A DNA stretch of 64,000 nucleotides, taken from Candidatus Zixiibacteriota bacterium (GTDB lineage Bacteria; Zixibacteria; MSB-5A5; GN15; FEB-12). Of the stretch, positions 16,485 through 25,461 are shown piece after piece. A program made the position numbers and the translations under genes. The DNA is taken from positions 91,001-155,000 of the forward strand of contig JACZWU010000001.1 in the NCBI GenBank assembly GCA_022571985.1, written 5' to 3'. The notes under the pieces were generated by a model that was given only the letters and a program-made list of their open reading frames with translations, made no database searches and was not told the DNA's origin. How positions within the stretch are numbered: the first letter of the stretch is position 1; each line of letters opens with the position of its first letter.

Positions 16485-19256
16485 CTATGATTCAATCTTT
16501 TCTAAGACCAATTTAACTGTTTCCCTGACCATAGGGTCTTTATCATTCTGCATGTCTTTGACCAGTTCAACTAACTTATCAGTTGTCAAGCGCGGAACAT
16601 TGTAAATAGCGCAGACTTTCAGCCAGACATTAGAACCTTTAATCAAGCAGCACAAACCCTCTTCTTCAGAATCTAATTCGAATTTAAACAGGTCACGCCC
16701 TTTTTGAGCCCTGAAATCTGGAGACACTTCGTCTATGATAGGCAGTATAAACCGCTTCATATCCGCATTGAGCAGGTTATCCAGAAACTCTATGGCGTTA
16801 GCACGAACCTTACGATGTTTGCTGACTACTCCCAGATAAGCGCTGTAAATATCGTCTGGCGGATAGCGCAGACCCATCAGGCGGAAAATCTGCTCAAGGT
16901 TGGCGTCCAGTCTTTCTTCTAATGAATTTCTAAGCAGCAGACACTCAGGTTTATCGTGTCCGTTTTGCAGCTGTAATATCTGCAGGACTTCGTAAAATGA
17001 ACGAGTCTCGTTTATAACTGTGTCATCAATTTCCCTGTCGTTAAATTTTAAATTGGGATTATTTACGCGCAGTCTGTTTAGAGCCTTGATAATATCATAA
17101 GCCAGCCATGAGCTTTGGGCTTCTAAGCTATTTGACAAAAGATCAATCGTGTCCTGATGAGGTATTTCTGCCATAACGCGGGGAATATGTTTTCGCATGG
17201 TGGTCGAAAGTTTTTCGTCATTTAAGTAATCGTTAAGTGTACCGAGTACTTTAGTTCCGAAAGCTGCCAGAGAGTTGCGGCAGTGAAGGCGCAAATCCCG
17301 GTCTGAAAGTTTGTTGATTAGCCAGGGCACATACTCTCTGACCTGCTGCCTGCCTATACTGTTAATAGTTTCGGCAACCACAGCAGCGGATGAATCGCTC
17401 AAAAGAGTTTTGAGGTACTTACTCAAATCGGCTGATTCAATCACTCCCAGCGCCCTGGCAACTTCCAGCCTGCCTGATAGTGCTTCTTGACCATGCTGCC
17501 CTATCATTTCTGCTATCACAGCATCGGTTATGAGTTCTATTTCCCCTGGAGAGCCAAATTCTACAATGCAGGCGAGAGCAGCTTCAGATATGTTCTTGTC
17601 TGTGCTTTCAAGATATTCTTTTAAAACTTCTTTGTCATCACGATCGGAATGACGTGCGATAAAATTGATAGCTCGTGAGCGGATATCTATGTTTTCATCT
17701 TTAAGCAGCGGCTCAACATCGGCAATATCAGATTCATCCCCCAGGTTCTGCAAGACTATTAAGGCATTCAGTTTTACTTCATCGGATTTATGCTGCAGTA
17801 ACGGTTTAATCGGCCACTTCAGACCTTTTTCTGTGACTGCAGTCAGCATTGTCAGCGCATAGTTAATATGTTTTTCATTGGTGCTGCCCAGTGCTGCAAT
17901 CAAAGCGTTTAAAGATTGAGCGTCGTCGACATTGAAGCGAAGTTCTGCCGGGTCAATTCTTCGTTCTTCCAGCGCCCGCCGAAAAGTATTGACATACTCC
18001 TTGCGCATAATGAGTGCTATAACAATCCATACTGCAATAAAAGCCATTACAAGATAAGTAATCTGTACCATTGATAAGTTAAGAAAAATACAGAGCAACA
18101 GCAGTCCGCCGGCAATACCGCGAAACAATCGGTCCACAAATATATCAATGAAGACTTTAAGACGTTTCTTTATTTCGAGCGGCACAGGCATGAACAGAAG
18201 TTCTTTTCCTGTTTTATCAATTGAATACCGCATTGCCCCGTCGGATCCACGAAAAAAGACTGCCGCGGCTAGACCGGGCATTATAACCATTGTCGCTCCG
18301 CCGAGTAGCAGACCTATCGGCAGAAACAGAATAGCTCCGCCGACTCCCAATTTTCTCAAGAACCTGTTTGTGAATAATCCCTGCATACCAAGCGATGCAA
18401 CGCTTAACCAGGTATAGAAATCACCGAAAAACGGTGTCAGTTTATCTTTTTCAGGAATAGATTCAAAAACGATAAACTTAAACTGATAATCCACAATTGC
18501 TGCCACCATTACAGTGGTAGCTATTATGCCGACGATAAGCTTCAAATGCTTGGAACCCTTAAGAGTTCCGACCATCATCGAAAAGCTTTCTTTAGTTTCT
18601 ACTCCCACTTTCTTCCTGCTGGGTGGTGGCTCATGCCCCTGCTTAATTCTAATTTTCCAGATAACTGAAACAAGTACAATTGTAATAGCCAGAAAACCAA
18701 TACAGAAGAAAAGTAGGTTTTCGGTTGAGATGCCAAAGTAGGTGACAATAAGTTTGGTAACCTGTCCGCCCGTAATTGCCCCGATTATTCCGCCCAACGC
18801 CAGAAGAACAAAAATTCGTTTTGCCTGGGCAGCGTCAAATATTGAATTGGCAAATAGCCAGAACTGAGAGGTTATCAAGACACCGTAAATACTGACCCAG
18901 ATGTAGAATAAATAGTATATCCAGGGGTCATCTCTTTCGATCAGCCAGCGCAGTATCAGAATATTTATGATTAGTATTACAGTAGTTATATTTATCAGCT
19001 TATGAAGTTTAAGAGTACGTCCCGCTTTCGAATAGAGAGTAATAACCGGAACGGTTACTATGGCAATGATAATAAATACTATAGGAAGCTCCTGCGGGCT
19101 GACCTTGACCAAAAACAGCGAATCTCTGGCAGGTTTTAGCAAGTAATAAGTTACCAATATCAGGTAGTAGTTAGCGAACATTAAGAGCGTTAATGTCCAT
19201 TCACCCTTACGAACTTCAAAACTGCCCCCGACTATTTTCTTTAAAAATCTTTTCAT
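16485..19256 (-). CDS. Npt1/Npt2-type nucleotide transporter-like membrane protein fused to HEAT repeats
   Basis: 923 residues. The first 430 form 11-12 membrane spans and resemble ATP/ADP-translocase-like MFS proteins (NYYLILVTYYLLKPARDSLF, FRGSDGAMRYSIDKTGKELL, FMPVPLEIKKRLKVFID). Residues about 440-920 are a soluble alpha-helical solenoid of HEAT-like repeats (for example NALIVLQNLGDESDIADVEP). In free-living bacteria these fusions are usually not parasitic nucleotide thieves; transport substrate is unknown. It sits between the PAS kinase (36 bp upstream) and the CNB protein (12 bp downstream), suggesting a membrane sensor or transporter module with signalling output. Confidence 0.82.
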   Translation of the reverse strand: MKRFLKKIVGGSFEVRKGEWTLTLLMFANYYLILVTYYLLKPARDSLFLVKVSPQELPIVFIIIAIVTVPVITLYSKAGRTLKLHKLINITTVILIINILILRWLIERDDPWIYYLFYIWVSIYGVLITSQFWLFANSIFDAAQAKRIFVLLALGGIIGAITGGQVTKLIVTYFGISTENLLFFCIGFLAITIVLVSVIWKIRIKQGHEPPPSRKKVGVETKESFSMMVGTLKGSKHLKLIVGIIATTVMVAAIVDYQFKFIVFESIPEKDKLTPFFGDFYTWLSVASLGMQGLFTNRFLRKLGVGGAILFLPIGLLLGGATMVIMPGLAAAVFFRGSDGAMRYSIDKTGKELLFMPVPLEIKKRLKVFIDIFVDRLFRGIAGGLLLLCIFLNLSMVQITYLVMAFIAVWIVIALIMRKEYVNTFRRALEERRIDPAELRFNVDDAQSLNALIAALGSTNEKHINYALTMLTAVTEKGLKWPIKPLLQHKSDEVKLNALIVLQNLGDESDIADVEPLLKDENIDIRSRAINFIARHSDRDDKEVLKEYLESTDKNISEAALACIVEFGSPGEIELITDAVIAEMIGQHGQEALSGRLEVARALGVIESADLSKYLKTLLSDSSAAVVAETINSIGRQQVREYVPWLINKLSDRDLRLHCRNSLAAFGTKVLGTLNDYLNDEKLSTTMRKHIPRVMAEIPHQDTIDLLSNSLEAQSSWLAYDIIKALNRLRVNNPNLKFNDREIDDTVINETRSFYEVLQILQLQNGHDKPECLLLRNSLEERLDANLEQIFRLMGLRYPPDDIYSAYLGVVSKHRKVRANAIEFLDNLLNADMKRFILPIIDEVSPDFRAQKGRDLFKFELDSEEEGLCCLIKGSNVWLKVCAIYNVPRLTTDKLVELVKDMQNDKDPMVRETVKLVLEKIES

Positions 19257-19292
19257 AAATTTAGACTGAAATTTTCCGGAGACTGTATGTAA

Positions 19293-21065
19293 CTATCTCT
19301 CCGTCTGCTTCCCAACAAGTTTATCAAGATTATTTGGCAGGACAATCGTAAAAGTTGTCCCTTTACCTGCAGCGCTCTTTACTTTTATCTCTCCTTTGTG
19401 ATCATTTATAATTTGATAACAGATAGAAAGCCCCAGGCCGGTGCCCACGCCGACTCCTTTAGTAGTAAAGCCGGGGTCAAATATCTGCGATAAATTTTCT
19501 TCGGGGATACCGCTGCCTGTATCTGCGATTTCGATATACACATTAGTCTCATCGTTTGAAGTTGTTATGCTGATAGTTCCTTTTCCTGTTATAGCCTGAT
19601 GGGCATTGTTTAACAGATTAAGAAAGACCTGATTGAGTTTGCCGGGATAGCAGGAAATTTGGGGAAGCTGCCCATAATTTTTGATTACTTCAATTCTGTT
19701 TTTAATCTGATGATTTATGAGAGACAGAGTATCTTCAAGCCCTTCGTGGATATCAACTCTTTTCAAATCTGCTTCATCAAGTCTGGCAAAACTTCTGAGC
19801 CTGCGAACAATCCCGCCTACTCTCTCTGTGCCTGATTTAATGACTTTGTTAGAGCTATCAATCGCCTCAAATACTTTTGCAGCGCGAATTTGAGCAGCCT
19901 TATCAAGATTCAATTCTGCTACTAACTCTTTAAGCTTTTGAATGGCCCTGACCGAAGTATCGTGCATACTGTTTACCGCCCCGATAGGAGTATTTATCTC
20001 ATGCGCGATTCCTGCCACAAGCAGACCAAGAGAAGCCATTTTCGCAGATTGCAAAAGCTGAGCCTGCATTTCTTTTAATTCCCGGTTGGTTTTTTCAAGG
20101 TTGATGACGAGATCGCGAATCTCTGTAATGTCATCAAATATCCAGACTTTGCCCAGTTCCTGGCCTTTGTTGTTTAATACCGGCAGCGAATCAATCAGAA
20201 TAAATCGTTCACTAGGTTCATTCTTGCATATGTTCAAAGCGCCCTTAAACTTTGTATGCTTGGACAGTCTCTCAAATTTTGGAGCAGCCGGATTTTTCCA
20301 GATACTCTGGAGTTCTTTATAAAACTGGTTTTTATCAGTAAAACAGTGCTGAATAGACTGGCTGAATTCTTGAAATTGCTTGCCAATAATAGAATCCCTT
20401 TCTATATGAAAGAAATCTTTAACTCTGCCGTTAGCAGTGGCTATTTTTCCGTAGCTGTTGACCATAATAATGGCGGAAGGCGAAGCATTAAGAATCGCTT
20501 CCAATCCTTCCCGGCTCTTGGTCAGCTCTTCAAAGTGGCTGTCTTGTTCGCGTCGGTTCTTTTCTAACTCTTCACGTATAGAAAGCATCTCAATATTTGC
20601 TCTGGCCAGCTCGATAGTTTTATGCTCAAGCTCTCTGGCCTGCTGTTCAAGTTCATCAGTTCTGCGCTGAAACTGCTGGCGCAGTGCAAATTCGGAAGTT
20701 ATATCGCGAGCTATGCCGTCGCTTCTTACTACACGGCCATTTTCAACTACCATTCTACGGCTGGTTTCCAGCTGTTTTGCCTCACCGGACTTGCTAATCA
20801 TCCTGGAAATAAACCTGATCGAACCAGTATACAAATCTTCTATATCTTTCTTGTAACGTCTTATGCGCATTTCTTTTTCTTCGGGGTCGATAAAATCAAA
20901 AACCGACTTACCTATCAGTTCAGCAGGTTTGTAACCCAGGATCTTTTCTATTGCAGAACTGACGCTGATAAATTCGCCTTTAGGATTTAGTGAATAGACA
21001 ATATCAGGCAGATTGGACATCATCTGATCCAAATTTGAATCTCTATTTTTTGCTTTATCTTTCAT
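19293..21065 (-). CDS. PAS-domain sensor histidine kinase
   Basis: 590 residues, soluble. PAS1 (about 12-130, SNLPDIVYSLNPKGEFISVS, PAC region RFISRMISKSG), a coiled coil (about 135-185), PAS2 (about 190-310, AILNASPSAIIMVNSYGKIA). The DHp helix follows with phospho-acceptor His355 in LLVAGIAHEINTPIGA. The HATPase has N-box NLLNNAHQAI, G1 DTGSGIPEENL and G2 GVGTGLGLSIC. First gene of the signalling cluster, 36 bp ahead of the HEAT transporter; the single-domain response regulator downstream is the likely partner. Confidence 0.92.
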   Translation of the reverse strand: MKDKAKNRDSNLDQMMSNLPDIVYSLNPKGEFISVSSAIEKILGYKPAELIGKSVFDFIDPEEKEMRIRRYKKDIEDLYTGSIRFISRMISKSGEAKQLETSRRMVVENGRVVRSDGIARDITSEFALRQQFQRRTDELEQQARELEHKTIELARANIEMLSIREELEKNRREQDSHFEELTKSREGLEAILNASPSAIIMVNSYGKIATANGRVKDFFHIERDSIIGKQFQEFSQSIQHCFTDKNQFYKELQSIWKNPAAPKFERLSKHTKFKGALNICKNEPSERFILIDSLPVLNNKGQELGKVWIFDDITEIRDLVINLEKTNRELKEMQAQLLQSAKMASLGLLVAGIAHEINTPIGAVNSMHDTSVRAIQKLKELVAELNLDKAAQIRAAKVFEAIDSSNKVIKSGTERVGGIVRRLRSFARLDEADLKRVDIHEGLEDTLSLINHQIKNRIEVIKNYGQLPQISCYPGKLNQVFLNLLNNAHQAITGKGTISITTSNDETNVYIEIADTGSGIPEENLSQIFDPGFTTKGVGVGTGLGLSICYQIINDHKGEIKVKSAAGKGTTFTIVLPNNLDKLVGKQTER

Positions 21066-21174
21066 TTTGAGAATGCTCTACTAAACGAATATAGAAAATA
21101 ACAGATTGAAATAAAAGCGATTCGAATCTGACTTAGGCAACTTTGCGCGAGATTTTACTGAATAGCTGCGAGAA

Positions 21175-21678
21175 CTACCTGAAACGGGGCTTAATCAGAA
21201 GCAAATCAAGCAAGTGATAAAGGGCCGCCGTTAATACTCCCATTGCTACCAGTTCAAAACTCACATTGAGAGACGGCAGCCAGGAAAATAGATTTGTTGA
21301 AACGATAGAAACGAAATTGCTGATAAAAAAGCCGCTGCTTTGCGTGATACTCAAAAGACTGATAACACCTGACAGTTCAAGCGCAGCAAGGGTTGACAGG
21401 CCAAGAATAAAAGGCAGCAAGAATACTAACATTGGGTAATTGATCTCTCCGGACCTTAATTCTTGCACTCTTAGCAAAACATTTGTGGTGAAGTCCGAGC
21501 TTATCCTGATATCATCCGCAAATTCTATCTTCGAAAATAACTTCTTATATTCTGTCAGTTTTTCCCGACAAACAGAGCAAGATGAAAGATGGTCGTCATA
21601 GAAAGATCTGCGAAGTCTGTTCTCTTCTGATAATAATTCCTGTATTTGATAATCGGTCAGATGTTTCAATTCAGCCAT
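21175..21678 (-). CDS. Zinc-finger anti-sigma factor, membrane-anchored
   Basis: 167 residues. The N-terminal anti-sigma zinc motif HxxxCxxC is complete (His30, Cys34, Cys37 in DHLSSCSVCREKL). Three hydrophobic spans follow (about 80-102, 105-128 and 140-162). The start overlaps the sigma factor's end by 13 bp, as expected for a coupled sigma/anti-sigma pair. It should hold the ECF sigma factor at the membrane until a signal arrives. Confidence 0.85.
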   Translation of the reverse strand: MAELKHLTDYQIQELLSEENRLRRSFYDDHLSSCSVCREKLTEYKKLFSKIEFADDIRISSDFTTNVLLRVQELRSGEINYPMLVFLLPFILGLSTLAALELSGVISLLSITQSSGFFISNFVSIVSTNLFSWLPSLNVSFELVAMGVLTAALYHLLDLLLIKPRFR

Positions 21679-22238
21679 TCCTCGCTCTGATACTTCTTTT
21701 CTAATCTCTCTTTTAAAGACTGCCTGGCCCTGAAAAGATAACTCTTAACTGTGCCGTCCGGAAGACCTGTTATCTCACTTATTTCCTTGTAAGACAGATC
21801 ATCAAAATGATAGAGGCTGATAATTATTTTCTGCTGCTCAGGAAGCTGGCGGATTTCTGAGCGCAAAATATCACCATAATTATTTTGAGTTGCAAAATGG
21901 TCTGGTTGGTGACCGTTGCCATTTACAGACTCAAGAAATCCTTCCCGGCTGCCCATATCTTCCCAAAGGTCATCATGCCTCTTTCCAATATGATTTAGTG
22001 ACGTATTATAGGCGATTTTTCCAATCCAGCTGGACAACTTGCAATCTCCTTTAAACCCTTTCAAACCCTGATAAACCTTGATAAATACATCCTGACAGAT
22101 ATCTTCTCTTTCCTCTTCAGATTTGACTATTCTAAAGACAATATGAAAAACGAGCTTTTTATACTGCTCAATAAGCTCAGCAAAGGCATTTATCTCTCCG
22201 CTCAAAATGCTGTATATTAGGTTTTTGTCTTCAGTCAT
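21666..22238 (-). CDS. ECF-type RNA polymerase sigma factor
   Basis: 190 residues. Region 2 (FAELIEQYKKLVFHIVFRIV, DICQDVFIKVYQGLKGF) and region 4 (LPEQQKIIISLYHFDDLSYK, EISEITGLPDGTVKSYLFRA) of a sigma-70 ECF factor, joined by a variable linker. Overlaps the downstream anti-sigma gene. No Shine-Dalgarno is seen before the ATG, and an ECF-like promoter ends only about 13 bp upstream, so the mRNA may be leaderless. Confidence 0.92.
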   Translation of the reverse strand: MTEDKNLIYSILSGEINAFAELIEQYKKLVFHIVFRIVKSEEEREDICQDVFIKVYQGLKGFKGDCKLSSWIGKIAYNTSLNHIGKRHDDLWEDMGSREGFLESVNGNGHQPDHFATQNNYGDILRSEIRQLPEQQKIIISLYHFDDLSYKEISEITGLPDGTVKSYLFRARQSLKERLEKKYQSEEWLN

Positions 22239-22250
22239 TCTGACACTCTA

Positions 22251-22279
22251 TACGACAGTTCAGTCAAAAAGATGTTACA
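22251..22279 (-). promoter_or_regulatory. ECF-type promoter driving the sigma factor gene
   Basis: Read on the minus strand: TGTAAC, 17 bp, GTCGTA. The AAC and GTC boxes are typical of ECF-recognised promoters. The same TG(T/C)AAC-N17-GTC pattern faces the other way at 22301, suggesting autoregulation. Expected start site is within a few bases of the sigma ATG. Confidence 0.5.
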
Positions 22280-22300
22280 ATTTAAAAGTTTTTTCATTCT

Positions 22301-22329
22301 TGCAACAATCTACTCTGAGAGCGGTCAAA
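22301..22329 (+). promoter_or_regulatory. ECF-type promoter driving the divergent membrane protein gene
   Basis: TGCAAC at 22301-22306, 17-bp spacer, GTCAAA at 22324-22329. It matches the opposite-facing sigma promoter in box sequence and spacing, so both genes are probably transcribed by the encoded ECF factor. The leader to 22376 would be about 40 nt. Confidence 0.5.
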
Positions 22330-22375
22330 TATGACAGAAACAGTAAATTGAACTTAAACCGAAAGGAAGCCATCA

Positions 22376-22732
22376 ATGGATACTGAAATTTTTGTAGTAG
22401 CGATAGTGTTCTCAGCCTTCGTAATGATAATAAAACTGTTTACTGAGTACCTGACCCGCAAGAGACTGATAGACGCCGGACTGGTAGACGAAAAAGTCAA
22501 ATTCCTCTTCAAGGGCTACGGTAAGAGCAATAATCTGAATAATGTCAAATGGGGCATGATTCTGGTAGCAATTGGCATTCCTTTTCTATGGCACGAGATG
22601 GCCCCTTACCGTGTCTCAGGCGAAAGCGTTATCGGTATGGCGCTGATATTGGCAGGTATTGCTTTTGTAATCTACTACTTTATATCAAAGAGTCACCTGG
22701 ACAAATTTGAGGACAACAACCAGCAGGGTTAA
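22376..22732 (+). CDS. Small membrane protein (DUF6249-like), probable ECF target
   Basis: 118 residues with three hydrophobic spans: IFVVAIVFSAFVMIIKLF near the start, WGMILVAIGIPFLW in the middle, and VIGMALILAGIAFVIYYF near the end. The cytoplasmic loop EYLTRKRLIDAGLVDEKVKF is typical of small proteins found next to ECF sigma/anti-sigma pairs in FCB genomes. GAAAGGAAG precedes the ATG. Divergent from the sigma factor and sharing its promoter motif; a terminator follows. Confidence 0.72.
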   Translation: MDTEIFVVAIVFSAFVMIIKLFTEYLTRKRLIDAGLVDEKVKFLFKGYGKSNNLNNVKWGMILVAIGIPFLWHEMAPYRVSGESVIGMALILAGIAFVIYYFISKSHLDKFEDNNQQG

Positions 22733-22758
22733 GTTAGAGACTTCAAGAGAGAAATATG

Positions 22759-22800
22759 AATAGCAGGTCGTCAATAAGGCGACCTGCTATTCTTGTTTTG
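22759..22800 (+). terminator. Rho-independent terminator
   Basis: Perfect 12-bp stem AATAGCAGGTCG / CGACCTGCTATT with a 9-nt loop, then CTTGTTTTG. Ends the DUF6249-like transcript. Confidence 0.8.
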
Positions 22801-22879
22801 CTCAAAACATATTGACAGTTTGCTACAATGCACTTAACTTATTCATAATGTACCAACACTAAACCCTGCAGGTGTACAA

Positions 22880-25420
22880 ATGAATATAAAATGCTTGGTC
22901 AATGTTTTCGCTCTTTTAATAGTTTTTCCATTTTCAACCAATTCGGTTCCTCCTTCTGGAGAAACAGTTTCTGAGCAAAATGCAACGAGTGTAGAAATTC
23001 GTGACACACATACCTGGATAGATGGAAATCGCTTACTGATGTTTGTCACAAATAAAGGTTCGTTTGCCTATGACCAGCCGGGTATTTTTGGCAAAAACGA
23101 TGGCTTATATTATCCCTATTACACCCTCAGCGATATAAATAATGGTATAGCCACAAATACTGTCTGCTTTGCTGCCGGAATTTGGATTGCCGGAGTCAAT
23201 GCTTCAACCGGAGACACCTTGGTTTCTGTGGCTGAATATTCCGATGACTACTTTCCGGGTCCCATGAGTGGAGGAACATATACGTCAGGTGCAGAAAGCG
23301 ATCCCGTCTATAGAGTCTATAAAATTTATTCGGACAGCCTATCAGCAAATCCCAATCAAGATTATCTGGAGTGGCCGGTTTCTCAGGGTGCTCCTCAAAA
23401 TTCACTGGGGAATCCGGAAATCCTGGGTGACCAGACACTCTGGACAGTTTTTAACGATGCCAATAATTTATCTCATACCAATGATGCCAGTTCCGTACTT
23501 GGACTTGGTGTAGAAATACAGCATACTGTCTGGGCCAGCGACCAGGCTGGCAGTGATACCCTCCCGCACCCGATTGGTATTTCTGTTCATCAGCTGGGTA
23601 CTACTTCGATTTTCATAGAAGTTAGAATAATAAATCCTTCGGCCATGACAGATTTTGACTATAGAGTAACTACTGCCCGAGACTCAAGCCTGGGAGCAGT
23701 TTGGCACCTCTTTAATACTTCAACAGGTGACACGGTTCTATTTAACCAGACTACTTTTAACGGCCAGAACACGATCGTTACCGATGGCTTTCTGGTAATT
23801 GTCTCCAACCCCAATGCTAATTTTGTGTCATTTGAAGTTGTTGCCAACGGAGCAGGCCCAATTGTACCTCCGTCTGGCGGGGCGCTTGATTTCCGAGGCT
23901 TTCCGTCCTTGCGGCCGGACGACGCTCAGCAGGTCGGCGCCGGGCACTGGGCCTTTCATACCGGCGACAATGGTGGATCCTGCGACGGCGGTAATCGTGG
24001 CAGCTATGATGCGTTCCTTTCACGCGTATTGAGAAACGACAACGCTCAAGACCTCGGCTTTTGGGATTACGAAATGAGGTTCACCGGCGATACTATCTTA
24101 TTTGGCGTTTACGATAGCAGCATTGGCGGCGGGAGTATTGCTTTCAGGAGATTTCAGGACGGGTTAGCGACCTGGGTTCCATTTGAACTATGGAGAATAG
24201 GAATTGGTACTCCCGATGACCCTACCGACGATGTCAGGATGGTAGTATGGCAGCTCGATCTTGGCGAGGATTCAGTTTATAATTTGGAATCCTGGGGCTG
24301 CGTAAATGATGTCTCTTTTGGTGGATTGGGCGAACACTCCGGTTCAGGTGCCAACAACGACCCTTATACCGACTGGATATACTGGGTTCTTCCATTTGAT
24401 ACCACCTGGGGCGATCAAGGCTATCAGCAAAGTGCAGCAGAAATGCTGGCAGGCACCTATGATGGCTCTATTGATGAGGAAGTCATGGCACGGACAGTAC
24501 TCATTAACTGGAATGGCGGATTTTCGCCTCCTTTCAATCAAAAACTTCCCGAACCCGGAACAATATTCAGATTAAGAACACCGAACGAAGCACCAATAGA
24601 TACTTTTGAATTTAGAGCCACTCCCCCGCCGACTGTATTGATCGGTCCGGAAGCAGTCTCAATATATTCCAAGTACAAGCTGATTAATAAGAGCGGCAAT
24701 ACTTATAACGATTTCTTTATTAGTCTCTGGTTTGACCCGGACCTCGGCAATGCCGGTGACGATTTGATCGGCTGTGATACTTTGGATAATATCTTTTTCT
24801 GCTACAATGATGGTGCCGATTCAGACTATGGTTCTGCTCCACCTGCCTTCGGAGGAAAATTAATAAGCGGCCCTCCTATGTATTCTTTTATGAAATACAG
24901 AAACGGGACCGACCCGCTAAGTTACAGATGGACTTATCAATATATGAATGGACTTGACGCTTCACAGGGTGGCGTTCCGCTGGCCAATGGAACCCGATAC
25001 GCAGTTCCTGGTGATCCTGTGTCCGGCATCGGAGATATAGATTTTAACTCATCTGACAGACGTATGATGGCAACATTTGGTCCTCTGACATTTGCACCGG
25101 GAGATACCCAGGAAATTCTAATTAAGATTGGCGTAGGTCAGGGAGATGACCCTTTATCATCTATTACTAAACTGAAGGAAGTATTGAACTTCGATCCCTG
25201 TTGCATAGGAATTCGCGGTGATATTGATGGTAACGGAGATGACAACAGTGTAATTGACATGACTTACCTGATTGACAATATGTTCCGTGGTGGACCGGCG
25301 TCTCCATGTCCCAGAGAGGCTGATTTAAACAACGACGGACTGTCTGCCACTATCCTCGACCTTACATTTATAATTGATGATATTTATCGCGGCGGCCCCT
25401 CACCGGGAGGATGTAATTAA
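22880..25420 (+). CDS. Secreted dockerin-type protein, tandem paralogue 1
   Basis: 846 residues. Signal peptide (CLVNVFALLIVFPFSTNS), then a long beta-rich ectodomain with TWIDGNRLLMFVTNKGSFAY, FPGPMSGGTYTSGA and LINKSGNTYNDFFISLWFDP. After Cys-Cys come two dockerin-like repeats (GDIDGNGDDNSVIDMTYLID and DLNNDGLSATILDLTFIIDD) each closing with FRGG or YRGG and a final Cys. Calcium-type DxDxNGD loops are visible. First of four adjacent paralogues. Compared with the others it has backbone type a (shared with copy 4) and central module x (about residues 360-550, shared with copy 2; starts HTGDNGGSCDGGNRGSY). Function unknown; likely surface or secreted. A TTGACA lies at 22812, with only a weak -10. 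Confidence 0.85.
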   Translation: MNIKCLVNVFALLIVFPFSTNSVPPSGETVSEQNATSVEIRDTHTWIDGNRLLMFVTNKGSFAYDQPGIFGKNDGLYYPYYTLSDINNGIATNTVCFAAGIWIAGVNASTGDTLVSVAEYSDDYFPGPMSGGTYTSGAESDPVYRVYKIYSDSLSANPNQDYLEWPVSQGAPQNSLGNPEILGDQTLWTVFNDANNLSHTNDASSVLGLGVEIQHTVWASDQAGSDTLPHPIGISVHQLGTTSIFIEVRIINPSAMTDFDYRVTTARDSSLGAVWHLFNTSTGDTVLFNQTTFNGQNTIVTDGFLVIVSNPNANFVSFEVVANGAGPIVPPSGGALDFRGFPSLRPDDAQQVGAGHWAFHTGDNGGSCDGGNRGSYDAFLSRVLRNDNAQDLGFWDYEMRFTGDTILFGVYDSSIGGGSIAFRRFQDGLATWVPFELWRIGIGTPDDPTDDVRMVVWQLDLGEDSVYNLESWGCVNDVSFGGLGEHSGSGANNDPYTDWIYWVLPFDTTWGDQGYQQSAAEMLAGTYDGSIDEEVMARTVLINWNGGFSPPFNQKLPEPGTIFRLRTPNEAPIDTFEFRATPPPTVLIGPEAVSIYSKYKLINKSGNTYNDFFISLWFDPDLGNAGDDLIGCDTLDNIFFCYNDGADSDYGSAPPAFGGKLISGPPMYSFMKYRNGTDPLSYRWTYQYMNGLDASQGGVPLANGTRYAVPGDPVSGIGDIDFNSSDRRMMATFGPLTFAPGDTQEILIKIGVGQGDDPLSSITKLKEVLNFDPCCIGIRGDIDGNGDDNSVIDMTYLIDNMFRGGPASPCPREADLNNDGLSATILDLTFIIDDIYRGGPSPGGCN

Positions 25421-25461
25421 TTGGTCATCGGCTGCATGCAAAGCCGATAGATGTGGAACTT

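Noticed and set aside
16485..19256. ATP/ADP translocase implying an intracellular parasite
   Set aside because: Fusion to HEAT repeats, the signalling gene context and the free-living-type gene content do not support an energy-parasite role.
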